A DNA stretch of 62,000 bases, taken from positions 27,167-89,166 of the forward strand of contig JAQGDQ010002370.1 in NCBI GenBank assembly GCA_030141605.1, given 5' to 3'. The position numbers and the translations under genes were made by a program. The notes beneath the pieces were generated by a model, which was not told the DNA's origin, did not search any database, and saw only the letters and a list, made by a program, of their open reading frames with translations. The stretch's first letter is position 1, and each line of letters begins with the position of its first letter. The DNA is from Tubiluchus corallicola (Eukaryota > Priapulida > Priapulimorpha > Priapulimorphida > Tubiluchidae). Positions 39,012-52,200 of the stretch are shown piece after piece.

Positions 39012-41900
39012 CTTTCAAGCATAGCGAAGCTACTAAAAATTCGTTTTGTAAGTACTAAAATTCGCAGAAAAATGGGTATTAAATTGAATCGTTTACGTAT
39101 TGAAAACAATTGGTTATCGAACGGTTTAATGGACTGAAAAGAAAGACAATTTCAGCAATGTCGTCTGTTCAGTTGAGCTCCATGCTCTGCAGAGTATATC
39201 ATATGTATAATCTAAACAATTCATTCTGCCAATCCGCAACGTTTTTGAGATCAGAGAGAATTTTCAGGCGCATGCCAGTTCGGAGGACAAATAGAAAGAA
39301 GGAAGTGAAGCCATTTCAAAACAGTATTGACATTAAACTGAAACCAGTCAAAGTACTAGCAGGCTGGCTTCCTGTACAACAGACGATAAATTGGGGTCAA
39401 TGTGAATTTACTATATTGATCCACCTTGTGCAGACAATTTAGTCGACCTAACAAGGACAAGCCAATGGTCATCCAAGGGTAATTACCGCGACACAGATTG
39501 AACTGAGCTTATTTGTATTACAACCAGCTTTAATAACAGTTAGCAGTAGAGCTCACCAGTGAGTAATTTACAGACTCTCATTCCTATTAAAGTGAGCAAT
39601 AAACAATTTCTAATTAGAAGCCAGAATATCGGGCTTTGTGTTTCCTATGCGTTTTCTATTGGGAAAAATTCGTGAAAGCTAATTAACTGCCACATAAATT
39701 GAGCCTAGTTTCACAATGCAGCTGAAGCTACTGAGATGCGCAGTGTCAGTTACCTACGGCATAATAGAAACGCGTTTTAATTTGTCAGCAAAGGAGATTT
39801 CATTTTCGTGTGTCAGCTGCAAATCAAGCTAGCGACTGTAGAGCGAAATTTCGCCGGTGCCTTTATGAAATTCATAACGATAGTTCGCCAGCCGAGACAA
39901 TATAATTTAACGGCGGGTGTCGCATCAGAATCAGAGTGAAAGAAGAATGCAACTGAAGCTTTTAGCAAGACAGAAGAAAAAATAGCAATGAGAAATACAA
40001 GGATATTGAGCCATTTAAAGCAGCATAATTTTGATTGATATCGGTTTTGCCAATAAGCCAATAGCAGTGTGATAAAAAGTTCAGTCCTTAATAACGATGG
40101 TGCTACAGTATTTTTCAGTTTAAGGAAGTTGTGAGCAAAATGGTCAGTAACTTCACTAACATAATGATATCATATTAGGCATGACAGATTTTCAAATGGT
40201 TTTATCAACGCAAGTCAGACTACCGAGAGTTTCACACGGCACAGACTCACACTTAAATTCCCAGTTATTTGAACGTAAACACCATATTAAATAAATTAAA
40301 ATAAAGTTTGCCACTTCAATGAATCTTAGATGTGATTTTTTGATCAAGTAATTAATGATAAATGACTCATAACAATCACTAATTAACCACATAAAATATC
40401 ATTATATCAGAATAAAAGTACTTGGTATATGTAACTAAGAAGAACGTCCAGATCATGAGGAAAATTATTGATTGTCTACAAAATATTATTTTTAAAGCAA
40501 GATTTTGTGAGTGTAAGATGTCACAGATATTCCTCAATTTGGCTCAGAATCTACCACGTATTTATAGGTCCTAATACAACATACTTTGATACTAAAAGGG
40601 CACAATTCACAGACTTTTAAAAGCTATTTCAGAAACAATGCAAACTAAGCCTGCAATAACAAAAGCCACTCAGAATTTCGGAGAACTTTTGCTGTCTTAA
40701 TCAAGTCAGTAAATAGATGCGTACGAGAATAACATCAAAGTTTGAGAAGTAATTTAGAAATATTGCGTTCGTATATAGTTGGATGAAAGCTTGGTAAAAA
40801 CAAACGTGCCTGAATTTCTCTGCTTTTAAATATCTGTCTAATTGAGGTTTCTTTATCGATACTGCAGCTATCTCAAAAACAGATATCACTGAAAATAAAA
40901 CTACGATATCACAAAAGTCAAACTATAGGAACGTCTATTACCGTCAACCTACGTTCTTAATTTAAAAATAATAAAAGGCCAAAACCATTATACAAATTTA
41001 TCTGGATTTACGCTTTCAGAGACGTTACACTTTCAACTGCTGTATAGATGGGACTGCTTTTCAAGAGTCCTGATTTACAAAGCCCAAGAAGGTAAACATG
41101 GCCAAAGAAGAAGAGTTGTAATAAGCAGTGACACATAAAGGGTTACGCAGATGTTTTGCTGTTCAGAAAATTTCATATTGATCTGCGTCAGTCACCCATG
41201 AGATCTGGGTAAAATATGTGTATGGACTTCTAAAACTCCTAGAATGAAATGAAACACTGTAGCTTTGACCTAACATGGCTTATTTAAAATAACCAGCTGC
41301 CTATCTATTATGCATTGTCACTGTGCAAAATTATACATAAAATTTAGTAATTTTGTAAGGCAGTCAACAGTTGTGCAATGAGCTGAACAGTTTAAGTACT
41401 GACTGAAAATAAAAAAAATGTTTGTTGTTTTGTCAGCTAATTTCTACTGTAATGCACTGGATAATCAGCTTTCTGTCACTTATACATTTTAAACAGGTAG
41501 TATCTTTGTATAGAAGAATATATACTGCTTGCAGTTTGTGTGTTCATAAGAAGCTTTATGTTCGCAGCCGCGTGATTTTACTATAACGAGCCTCACAAAT
41601 TCGTTGTAGAGTGGAGGAACGTGATTATTCACATTATTATTATGCTTTCAATATGCAAATTGCCTTCATTACTGAATTCACACACAAGGAGTTATCAGAA
41701 AGGTGTTGTGAAAAGCACAGTTTTTGATGCATTGGTGCTCAAATATAATTTTCAGTCCAGCGACAACATTAATTAGCTTCTGATCAATTCTTGTGACGGC
41801 ATTACTGCCAACTAAAAGAATGTAATTTGTTCACTGAAGATGATACGATTTTGAAAATGTCAATTTGAGAATTGTATTGGCAAAAGCATCTATTGATCAA
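39012..41900. other. 5' flank of the LRR gene, no other gene established
   Basis: A 110-codon plus-strand frame at 39110-39442 includes VIERFNGLKRK, faintly like the C-terminal region of DDE transposases. The rest of the frame does not support it, so it is not called as a gene. The remainder is AT-rich. Promoter elements of the LRR gene cannot be pointed to. Confidence 0.35.
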
Positions 41901-41947
41901 AAATAATGGCTAAATCAGTAAATGTTTTTTGTTGGTTTTTGCAGACA

Positions 41948-44542
41948 ATGGCTGGGAAGCAGGAAAAATTGCTATGGCTGTTTTATCAACTTCTTCATGC
42001 ATACGTTGGTTGTTCTTTAATAAACCAGGTATCTACACAACTGTGTCCTCTGGAGACAAGGAAGACGAGTGTTTGTTGGTGCACCAGCACCAATCCACTT
42101 AACATCCACTGTGAAAACAGCAATTTGGAAAGCATCGACGAAGCACTGCAAAGTGTAAACAAAGATAATTTCATCACCAAACTAGTGATAGAGTACAATC
42201 AAATCAGCACTATTCCTCAGCCAACACTTTCCCACCTCAAAATAAAGGAGCTTCACATTGTAAATAACAACTTGGAAACGATTGCAGCAGAAGCATTTTT
42301 AGAATCTAGAGACTATTTATTAGAGCTGATACTGAAAGAAAACAACATGGCGCAAGTTCCATCTGCAGTATTCGAAGGTTTGCACAATCTGAAAAAACTA
42401 GACCTTGGTTACAACATGATCACGAAGCTCCACAATTATGCATTTAGTTCTTTGCCGTCAATGACACAGCTCAAATTAAATTCAAATTCCATAAACAGCA
42501 TAGCTCACAATGCCTTTAAAGGGTTAGATGCACTGCAAGAGTTAGATTTACGGAACAATAACCTAATGAACATCACTTCGAATGCATTTTGCCATTTAGA
42601 CAGACTTGCTATACTCAAGTTATCTCATAATTACATTACAACCATCCAAAACCAAGCATTTAGCAGCCTCATTGAATTAGAGCATCTCAACATTGCTTAT
42701 AATCAGGTAACCACAATAGAAGAGCATGGCTTTTCCGGTCTAGATAATGTTACATTGCTATATCTGCACAGTAACAAGTTAAAAGAGATACCAAAAGAAG
42801 CACTCAATATGTACCAACTGCAGTATTTAGTACTGGGGGCGAACGAAATAACATCCATACCTAATGACAGTTTTCGCAATCTTCCCAATCTAATGAACCT
42901 AAACTTGGATGCTAATGAAATCAGTAACATATCTGATGGGGCACTAAATGGGCTGGAAGACAGCCTCGTCTATCTACATCTCTCACGTAACCGTATTAGT
43001 CAATTTCCGTATACAGTAATAGCTAACTTAAGATCACTGCATGTGCTTAATTTAGGTAACAATGAAATACAAAATATCAACATTCCACCCAATAGCTTAG
43101 AGGAATTTAAAGAAAACCCAGGAACGCTTAACTTGGAAGGAAACTTGCTGACAGAAATTCCAGTATCAGCACTCTATGGATTTACTAATTTATGGAGCTT
43201 ATCTCTACAAGATAATCAGATACGATGGATACCAGACGAATCATTTTTTACTCTCCGTTCACTAAGGATACTCACTTTAGGCAATAATAAAATCGATCAC
43301 ATCAGCTCAAAAGCCTTCCTTGGGGTTGAAAAGAGTCTTCAGCACCTTGTACTTAGAAATAATCACATTAGTATTTTCCCAAAAGAAGCTTTTATAAATA
43401 TGACCGCTTTGCAAAGCCTTCAGATGGAAAACAACAACGTATACCGATTGCCAGATAACTCTTTCTGTAATATGAAGAGTTTGCTGAACATTCACCTCGA
43501 AGGAAACAATATCAGCACTGTTGACCCAATGGCATTTCAAGGTGGACCATTTACTAGTTCTATAACAGCTATTAATTTATCTTTCAACCGCATAGAAAAG
43601 ATTCAAGCATGGACTTTTTCGAATTTATCTAGTTTACAGAGCCTTGATTTATCTCACAACAACATTAGCGACATACAAGTGAATAGTTTTTATAACTTGA
43701 GCGAAGTTATTGTGATAAATATCAGTCACAACCAGATAAAAGTTATTGAAAATGGTAGTTTTCAGATCATGAAGTCTTTCAGACATTTATCGCTAGCAAA
43801 TAACACAATAACAGATATAGCAGACAGTGCATTTAATGACATTCCAACATTACAACAGCTCGATCTTGGCTATAACAATATTTCTACTATTAAAGGTCAG
43901 CTGTTTAAAAAACTGCAGATGTTGAGCTGGTTAGATCTCAGCCATAATCGGATTATGCGCATGGACACAGATGTGCTGACAAAAACACATGCACTTGGCA
44001 TCAAGACTTTAAGGATAAATAAGAACCCTTGGATTTGTGACTGTCAAATAAAATGGTTGCGTGAATGGTTAGAGTTGTGGAAAAATAAATCGCGCAGCAG
44101 CCTTGCTGATATAGATGAACTAAACAGTATCACGTGTTATGGACCGCCATATTTAATGAATAAGTGTATTATGTGCTTACAGCCGTCGTCATTTGTGTGC
44201 ACTAGTTCAATGAACAATGGTTTCTATGACAACAAGCATTTTGAAACAGACACTCCCAATAGTGATAAAAAGAACAGTGATCACAGTGCTTCTGTGTGCA
44301 CAGGAATAGAAAATGAGCATTTCTTAATCATCATAATACTAGCAAGTTCATTGGGAATGTGTGCCGTTTTAGTAATCATTCTGTGTGCTTATGTGTGCGT
44401 GCTAAAAAGCAGGACAGTTAGTAAAAAAGAAAGAGATTTTATGTCTGTTGTTCCTCCCCCACCACCACCACCCATCCACTCTAGTGAAACAAAGAAGCAC
44501 TTAGATAACTCGGAAACAACAGCAATTGTCACCTCGGTATAA
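41948..44542 (+). CDS. Leucine-rich-repeat single-pass transmembrane protein
   Basis: 864 residues in a single coding exon. I chose the ATG at 41948 because a good acceptor (pyrimidine tract ending tttttgcag at 41944) precedes it and the protein then opens with a clean signal peptide (MAGKQEKLLWLFYQLLHAY). An in-frame ATG at 41906 would add 14 residues ahead of it. Order: signal about 1-25; LRRNT-like Cys cluster (CP...CWC...C) about 30-60; about 25 LRRs of about 24 residues (LxxLxLxxNxIxxI) to about 692; LRRCT starting NPWICDC at 693-751; TM helix about 792-818; short tail with seven prolines and C-terminal TSV, a class I PDZ-ligand pattern. Many NxS/T sites lie in the ectodomain. No kinase, TIR or Ig domain is present. 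Ligand unknown; adhesion or recognition at the cell surface is inferred from architecture. Orthology was not assigned. Confidence 0.92.
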   Translation: MAGKQEKLLWLFYQLLHAYVGCSLINQVSTQLCPLETRKTSVCWCTSTNPLNIHCENSNLESIDEALQSVNKDNFITKLVIEYNQISTIPQPTLSHLKIKELHIVNNNLETIAAEAFLESRDYLLELILKENNMAQVPSAVFEGLHNLKKLDLGYNMITKLHNYAFSSLPSMTQLKLNSNSINSIAHNAFKGLDALQELDLRNNNLMNITSNAFCHLDRLAILKLSHNYITTIQNQAFSSLIELEHLNIAYNQVTTIEEHGFSGLDNVTLLYLHSNKLKEIPKEALNMYQLQYLVLGANEITSIPNDSFRNLPNLMNLNLDANEISNISDGALNGLEDSLVYLHLSRNRISQFPYTVIANLRSLHVLNLGNNEIQNINIPPNSLEEFKENPGTLNLEGNLLTEIPVSALYGFTNLWSLSLQDNQIRWIPDESFFTLRSLRILTLGNNKIDHISSKAFLGVEKSLQHLVLRNNHISIFPKEAFINMTALQSLQMENNNVYRLPDNSFCNMKSLLNIHLEGNNISTVDPMAFQGGPFTSSITAINLSFNRIEKIQAWTFSNLSSLQSLDLSHNNISDIQVNSFYNLSEVIVINISHNQIKVIENGSFQIMKSFRHLSLANNTITDIADSAFNDIPTLQQLDLGYNNISTIKGQLFKKLQMLSWLDLSHNRIMRMDTDVLTKTHALGIKTLRINKNPWICDCQIKWLREWLELWKNKSRSSLADIDELNSITCYGPPYLMNKCIMCLQPSSFVCTSSMNNGFYDNKHFETDTPNSDKKNSDHSASVCTGIENEHFLIIIILASSLGMCAVLVIILCAYVCVLKSRTVSKKERDFMSVVPPPPPPPIHSSETKKHLDNSETTAIVTSV

Positions 44543-46242
44543 TGCTGCATTTAGACTGTTTGGTATTATTGTGAAGTTAGTGTCTTTTTATAAAAGACAA
44601 AGTGTAAATTTGTTTGTAAATAATACTGTTGTATTGTGAGTAGTGTTCTGTTATTTTATAGACAGGTAATGTGGTGCAGAAAGTGTTATCACGCTTATGA
44701 AGCAATGAATGTTCAAAAATTTCTTATAATAATAGATAAGATGTGGAGTCTTTTAAAACTTCCATAACAGATACCATAATGGGCAAAATAATTGACAGGT
44801 AACACAGTAGACAAGAACATGAACTGGTGTTACATTTGAGGTTTAAAGTGAACCACTCAAGTGCATTTAATGTACTTGTAAATGAACATATAAATGTTTA
44901 TCGACTTGTGGCCTAATAAAACAAGCATGATCCTAACGAGGTATGTAGCCAATATGGCAATGCTTTTACTTGTTGCTGTATATGAGTTTTTAATACTACC
45001 ATTTTTGCTAACATTGGTCAAACAATGTTAAGGCAGTTGATGATCTTCACAAGCTAAAATTATTTAATTGTCTATTTTACAATGTTTGTTTCAGCAAAGC
45101 ATATAGTCATATGAATATGACAGTTGTCTTGCATAATGATAACTGCCTTGCATTATTATACTGCTCAATTTTTCCCATTTGTGGGACTATGTTTCCATTT
45201 TTCTACAGAAATGGCACCTTACTTATTCTAAATGAGCCACTCATATAGGGCATTAGCAGGCTGTGACGCTTCACAATGTATCATTTTCAAGTAACTTCCT
45301 TTAACTTTACTAAAATATATATGAATAAGCTAGAAAGTCAGGACATGCAAAGTATTGCATGCATGTAGTTATTTATTTTTACTCGACATGAGCTAACTGA
45401 ATAGTGGGGAATCCCATAATGCATCTGTTACAAATTGTCTGTTAAAAATGTTTGTAAACAGCTTTTCACATGTCACCTATTTTGAATGATCCTTTTATTT
45501 CTGACTGTTATCTTGTACATAAATGAAGTTGAAAAAATGAGGAGATGTTTCTTTGTAACACATTTGTCTGTAGTTTTGCCTGCAAATCACCTTGTGCCAA
45601 AGGTCAACAACAGTTTAAGAAAAATTTGACAGTTAAAATCATAGTTTTGATAATGAAATCACACAAATTTCAAAGAAAATGCCCACAATAATGTACAAAG
45701 AAAAGATAAAACATGCTGTAAGTTTCTCAAACTGTTTCCAATGTTGAGTGACTCCTAGCTGTGCACATTAATTTTAGGAAAATGATATACTGATATTAAA
45801 AATCTGATCATGAAGAGTGACTGGTAAGTATGCTGACACCAAACCAACTGTTTTACAACCTTTACTGTCCAGCAAAAATTGTTATTATCATCCCATTTTT
45901 GCTGGCAGACTACTCAATTTTTCCATACATTAGGGAATAAACCAAAAAAGTAAAACCATGGCTTTTCATATTTCCAACAAATTACATGACACACATAGGT
46001 ATACCAGTAAAAGGTGGAGGCAAATGATAAAGTTGTTAAAAAATTTTTACAATATTTTGCTGACATTTCCACTGACATTTGGACCAGTTTCAAAGTTTCA
46101 AGATCACTAGTTTATGCAGTTATATAACATTGCATGCTCTTATATAACTGCTATGATTGCTACACTATGTAATCTGCCAGCATAAAATTTACATGCTACA
46201 CTATGTAATGTGCCAGCATAACATTAACAATGTGTTACTTAC
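44543..46242. other. 3' flank between convergent genes
   Basis: Holds the LRR 3' UTR, with a candidate AATAAA at 44915-44920 (about 370 bp after the stop). It should also hold the terminal exon of the minus-strand TPR gene, which I could not identify. A two-copy 36-bp direct repeat (anchor tgctacactatgtaat at 46158 and 46194) lies just downstream of the last TPR exon seen. Confidence 0.5.
44915..44920 (+). promoter_or_regulatory. Candidate polyadenylation signal of the LRR gene
   Basis: AATAAA in gcctaataaaacaagc, at a plausible distance from the stop at 44540-44542. Use not demonstrated. Confidence 0.5.
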
Positions 46243-49200
46243 CTTTTTTGCCTTATTTAAATAAAATTTTGCATTTCCATAATAGTCAGAACCTTTCAAG
46301 TAATTCAGCCAACCCAGTAAATACCAAACCTGCACAGAAAAAATGCATATTTCTTTTAAAAAGTTGTGATAATCTAAATGACAAACAAAAGTAACTGGTC
46401 CAATCTACGAACAAGAAAATTAAAATCAAAACTTACGATTGCAATTTCATCATCTTCATCAACAAGAAGATCTAAGACTTCATTTGCTTTCTGAAATTAA
46501 AAAGCTTAGTTAATTACATTGTTTTTATTTACAATAAAGAAAACTTTGTTTTACTTATATCATAATTAGGCATGTAGATAAAAGCATTTCAGAAAAAACT
46601 TACATCATATTCTTCTAGTTCAATGAGTAGCTGAGATATTGCTATCCTGCTCTGAATGCTGAGTGAACAAACCTAAATATTAACAAATTTTATTACAGTA
46701 GTTTTATCAAAATGGCATTAAAGCAATAGTTTTCTATAAGAGATGGCAATAACATAACATGTGATTAAAACTTTCAGATTCATTGAAGTTCTGCAGTCAC
46801 TAAACAAGGTTGTGTAAAACTAAAATGCATTTGTTAGATCCATTCACGTTAGCAATAATCTTTTTTATTAGAAGTAACCACTTTGAATAACTGTTTATCA
46901 AGACTGGTTTTAAGTCAAATAGACACATTTGTTCAAAATGGGCTCTGCGCCAAAAGGGGGCCCTGTGCACACGCCCGAGTGGAGGATGCTATGATGAATT
47001 AATGAGTGTCCAATGTGCATGAAGTTTCTTGATACTGTGAAGGAGTGAAACTATTCAGTCTTTCCTCACATATCACCTATATTACAATGTTTTTTGCTGA
47101 TTGTTTGTTCATTTGTTTTATAATTTCAGTTTATTCTTGCAATTTACCTTTTAAAAAAGTAAATGGTAAAAACCCTATATGCATTAGTTAGATTGTCATT
47201 GGATTTTAATTTTGCTAATTTGATGATGATATTCAAACACTCAAAACATAAACAGTGCTGTTAATGAGGTTATATAACATAACGCTTGGAATATAGTTTG
47301 TTTTGTTAAATATGTCCAAACTGTTTATATTGTTCTGCATCATTAGTGGGGCAAACAGCTCCACTAATAATTTTCTAATTTGGCCCTGCACTTCTTAGCC
47401 CCGGCCTACTGTTTACCAAATGCTTTAACACTTCATAATTTTCATAAAATTTCCAGCAAAGATCATGCTGCAGCTGCTAAAAATTATACATCAAACAATA
47501 AAAATTTATAATTTTTAAGTAATCAAACATTTTTAAACCTATTTAGTTTTAACAAATTGTTTTTTATTAGGATAACGAGTTACTTTTTTATTAAAGGGCC
47601 AAATTTTTTGCTGAAAAAGTGTTAAATCACCGAGGTTAACAAATTGGTAGTCTAGGGAGCCTCAAATAGGACAAGGTACAAAGCCTTTACTTGTAGTTAC
47701 ATTGTTCGAAGAGATTTTAACTGAGTGGAGTACTGTGCCTCAGTTTTCGCTTTTGCAAACACGTGCAACGTGCTCGTGGAATATTTTTTGCTGTTGAAAA
47801 TGATGTTAGTTTGTGATGTCATCAATAGTTGTGCTCGCACGCCATTAACTAAGTTTTTAATCTATTATTTAATTAACAGAAATGCTTTTGCAGCACTAAT
47901 TGTGTTAAAATGTATATTTTTTATCGGACTTGAAAATGTGGTAGTATATGAAAAATCATCCTGTCTTCCTTTAACAAAGCATTTCAATTCTGGCACTCGA
48001 ACAGTGTTTGTTGCCTATTGTCATGTTTATATTTTATACCTAAGTGGAGTTCTTGAACTCTCTAGGGTCACCGTTGTGGTCACATCTACGCTCAGTTAAA
48101 AACTTTCCTGTTATTACAACATTAAATGTACACTTGACACAACATCAGAAACATTACGTCAGTTTTTTTAGTGCCAGGCTTTTTAAACTGGCTAATCAGT
48201 GTATAGATACCCAGCTACTAGGATATCTGTTACATGTGCGAGTCTTCAGTCAGAGTGGCTTGTTAGTAAGACCACAGAGCTAAGCTTGTCAGATAAGAAC
48301 CTAATTGACATAGTGTTTCTTAAATGTAATAAGAAACTTGACTAACTGCCTGTACATTGTAATTAGTACTACTGATTATAATATAATTTTTATGTTATAA
48401 ATACTCACTATAACACCACTGCAAAATTGCTATTAAAATGTAAAACCATTTGTAAGCAAAATTCAATAATCAATATTACTCAATAAATTTAGTGCAGTAA
48501 TAAGCAAAATAACACCAAAAATAACAATTTATTATTATTAATCAGGAGTTTGAAAATTGATTAAACCTTAGAATATTTTATCTTGAAACTCTATTTAAAG
48601 ATGTACATGACAACATGAACATAACCTAGGACCCAGCTCAGACACAGACACAATAACTTGGGCAATAAGACTCAAGACTTGAGTTGAATGCTGGTCACAG
48701 TGATTTGAGACTTGACTTGGACTTGAGCCCCAAGGACTTGAAACTCAACTTGGACTGGTACCGAAAGACTTGACTACATCACTGGTGTCAATGTGTATAC
48801 CACAATACGACCAATAATGTCAACAAAAGTTGATACCTCAACAAGGTCGACTTTGGAGTCACTTTCAAGATGCCCTTGCTGAACAGCTTGGAGGTTTGGA
48901 AGCCAGAGAGATAAACCCTTCTCGGCAGATTCTTTGGCTTCCTGTAAAAAACACACATTAGAAGCTCATATATTTCTCTTCAAGCAATAAATCTCCAAAA
49001 AAGTAAATTGTGAGATTCGGTAATTATTGTTGTGTAATCCATTAAATACTGAAGCAAAAATAACCTCTATCTGGGAAGTTAGAAAAGAAATGTTGCTAAA
49101 AGTATTCAAACATCAACTTCTTGTACGTAAAAACAACACACTGTTTTTTCTTAACATGGAAGTAAGATGTTAAAACTGCATTCCTCAAAGCATAACAAAC

Positions 49201-52200
49201 TGCACAAACTGAATTTTAACATATTAGTGTTATTTGGAATCGAATAATCCATTGCAAGAAAAATGTCTTTGGGTCTTTTTGTTCATTTTTTAGTGTTTTA
49301 ACCAGTTTGACAGCAGGAAAACAGCAGATAAATAAGTAAGGATAATATCAATAAACATAATATTTACATGACAGTAAATAGCAAAGTATGACAATTATTA
49401 AAAGTGATAATGTCGTCGACATGTAAGACTAATTTTCTTATTCAGACTTTTTGCATTTTTTTACTCAGTTCATTATTCATTACTAAGGTAGTGTATAGTG
49501 AAAACTAAATCAATAGAGCAAAATGTTATACTTTTGTCTCATAATGAAGTTTAAAAAATATTACCTCACGGTTACCTATAGTAGTAAGAAAGCTTGCTTT
49601 TAAATGATGAGCTTCTGGATTGCCTGGATCAGTTTCTATGGCTTTTTCTATATAACCTTTACAAAGATGCTCTGCATTTTCTTCAAAACTGTAAATCAGA
49701 TATTGAAGCCTTCAAGAATGATAAGATAAGACATAATATGAACTTCAAAAGGTGACTGGATAAAATGGGCAAACAAACAATATTTCGTATTCCATAAAAT
49801 TTCAACTTTCCTAAGTTACATACATAAACTCATAAGACCAAAGTTGTGCAAATGCTCTTTCTATTCAAATTATAATCATACAGCTCAGCAACACCATTTG
49901 CAAAAATGTAGTTAGCTAAAATTTGGCAGACAACTAGAACTAGTATTTAAAAATCCCATGTTTCAATATCTAATGAATAGGATTTTGGTTTTTGCCATTT
50001 TTTACAAAAAAAACAGGAAACCTATATTATTGAATTACAGGCTTTACAGGAGGGTAATGTTTATAATCACACCAATTTTGAGTTATACTTCCTTCATCAG
50101 ATCTGTAAGTAAAGACCCCAAGGCAAAAGAAATTTTGCTCACCAACAATCAGTCATGTATATTTCTGCAACAGAACAATATGCAGAAGAGATTTCAGTTA
50201 ACGATGGGAAACTGGAGACATCCTCAACGCCAATTGCACCATCTGCTTCTGTCTGGAAAAAGTAGTGTTTAAATAGCTAAATTAAAAAATGATATAAACC
50301 CAAACAAAGCTATTTATTTACTACCCAAGTGCTACTTAACAGTAATAGTGCTTTGTCACTCTTTCCTGTGCTGTTATACGACTTTCACAAATAGTCCACT
50401 AGATTTCTCATTTTTGATTCAGTGCAGTGGCAATCACAATCACAAGATGATTTAGCAAGAGGCTTATGAGCGAAATATTGTCTATGAGTAAAAAATCAGA
50501 AATGTTTATTTGCCTTTATAAGAAAATCACGTCATAACAACGTATAACAATTTCAAAGGTCATATCTCTACTTAAAAAAATACAGGGCAGGCAGACATTG
50601 CTGTTAGAAAAATGAGAATAAGAGTGGAGAAAACAAATCATATGGCAACTATTAAAAATACAAAATTAATGCAATTTATATCAAATAAAAGCAAAAGGAA
50701 ACAAAACAATTTCAAAATTAAGACACATGTACAACAATGACATGTAATCAAAGTAAATAATAACTACTCAAGTGGGCAACTAAAAAATAACTCTGTAGTC
50801 TGCTTTACTGCAACCTAGAGACACAGAGTTGATTCTGAAGTTCTGAAGACACAGATCTAAGCTAAGTTACTAAGTTACTAGCCTGATGAGTGCCCAAATA
50901 CTGCTGCTAAGAATAGGTACCATACCTTATTTTCAGAATCAGCTGACCTCTCAGACAACATGATATCAATGGCTTTTTGATAGCACTTAACAGCTTCCTG
51001 TCCTTTAAGAACTTGCCCAAGACACAGAAACTTTGTATGGCCTTCATCGGGTGAGAGACTGACTGCCCGATTTAAATACTAATGAGAAGAACAAGGTAAT
51101 TTTATGTAAAGGAAACAGCACAATCAGCTAGTTTACAAGTTAAAGATATTGTTAAAAATGGCACAAATGTACTTTTAGAAAATGTTTTTCACTGATTGTA
51201 GAAGCATATTCAAAAACTGCAAGTAAAGCAAGATTGTTTCTTTCTGAAAAAGTCGTGATTAATTGCAAAGGCATTTGGTGACAATTCAGTGTGCAAACAA
51301 AAAAAACATTTGTCCGTATTCATGCTATAATAAAATCAAAACACCTCTCTCATTACTAATCAGTGCCTTATTTGGGAGACCTGTATTAAAAAACAATTGG
51401 TGAAGTATATTCCAAGTATCTGCACGTAGTAGACTAGTTTTATGCACAATACACGATAAGAATGAGTGTACTAACAATTGGAAGGCCACATTCAATAATT
51501 ATGAGCACAAAAAGCAATTTGTCTGGCAAGAGAATACACTACAGTGATCACTGTATTACAACACTATAGTTATTTATTAAAGCAAAATGTGTGATCTCTG
51601 ATGCAACAATGTCTAATCCATCAAAGCTGTAGAATTTATAAATCTAAGTCTTGCTAATTACAGCACTTTTACCTGTAATGCGGCATCCACATCTCCAGTT
51701 TCTAAAAGAAGGCTTGATGTAGTTTCCAATACTTTTAAATTGTCAGGTTCTATTTCCAAAGCTCTATGACAAAATTTCTGTGCCACTTCAATGTCAAATC
51801 TGTCGAGACATTCACGTGCCTAAAATAAAATAATCAGAAGACATCTCAAAATTTTGTTTGAACCATAAATTGAAAATGAATTTTAGAAATTGAAACTAAT
51901 AAACAATGTTATTTACACTTACATGAACTATATGGATTGATAAAGGTAAAGCAACAAAATTTACTACTTTACCAACTAATTACCAAATAGAAATTTGCTG
52001 CTAAGTATTTTTAAGGTCGTCTTTTATTAATACATTACATCCAAGAGAAAAGACAAAATTAGTTCTCGTGCTCTAGGAGAAAACTGAGATTTACTGAACT
52101 AATAATAATTAAGTGACTTCACTGACTTGCTACTAGAAGCACCTCAGTGAACTAGCACTTCTTATCAAAACGTATATTTTTTGGAGACCACTCTTCTCCG

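Noticed and set aside
45031-45060. Possible terminal exon of the TPR gene (minus strand)
   Set aside because: A short frame follows an acceptor-like site, but the peptide does not resemble the acidic C-terminus expected of the family.
47725-48283. Two overlapping plus-strand frames in a TPR-gene intron
   Set aside because: No family recognised and no supporting context; kept only as a note.
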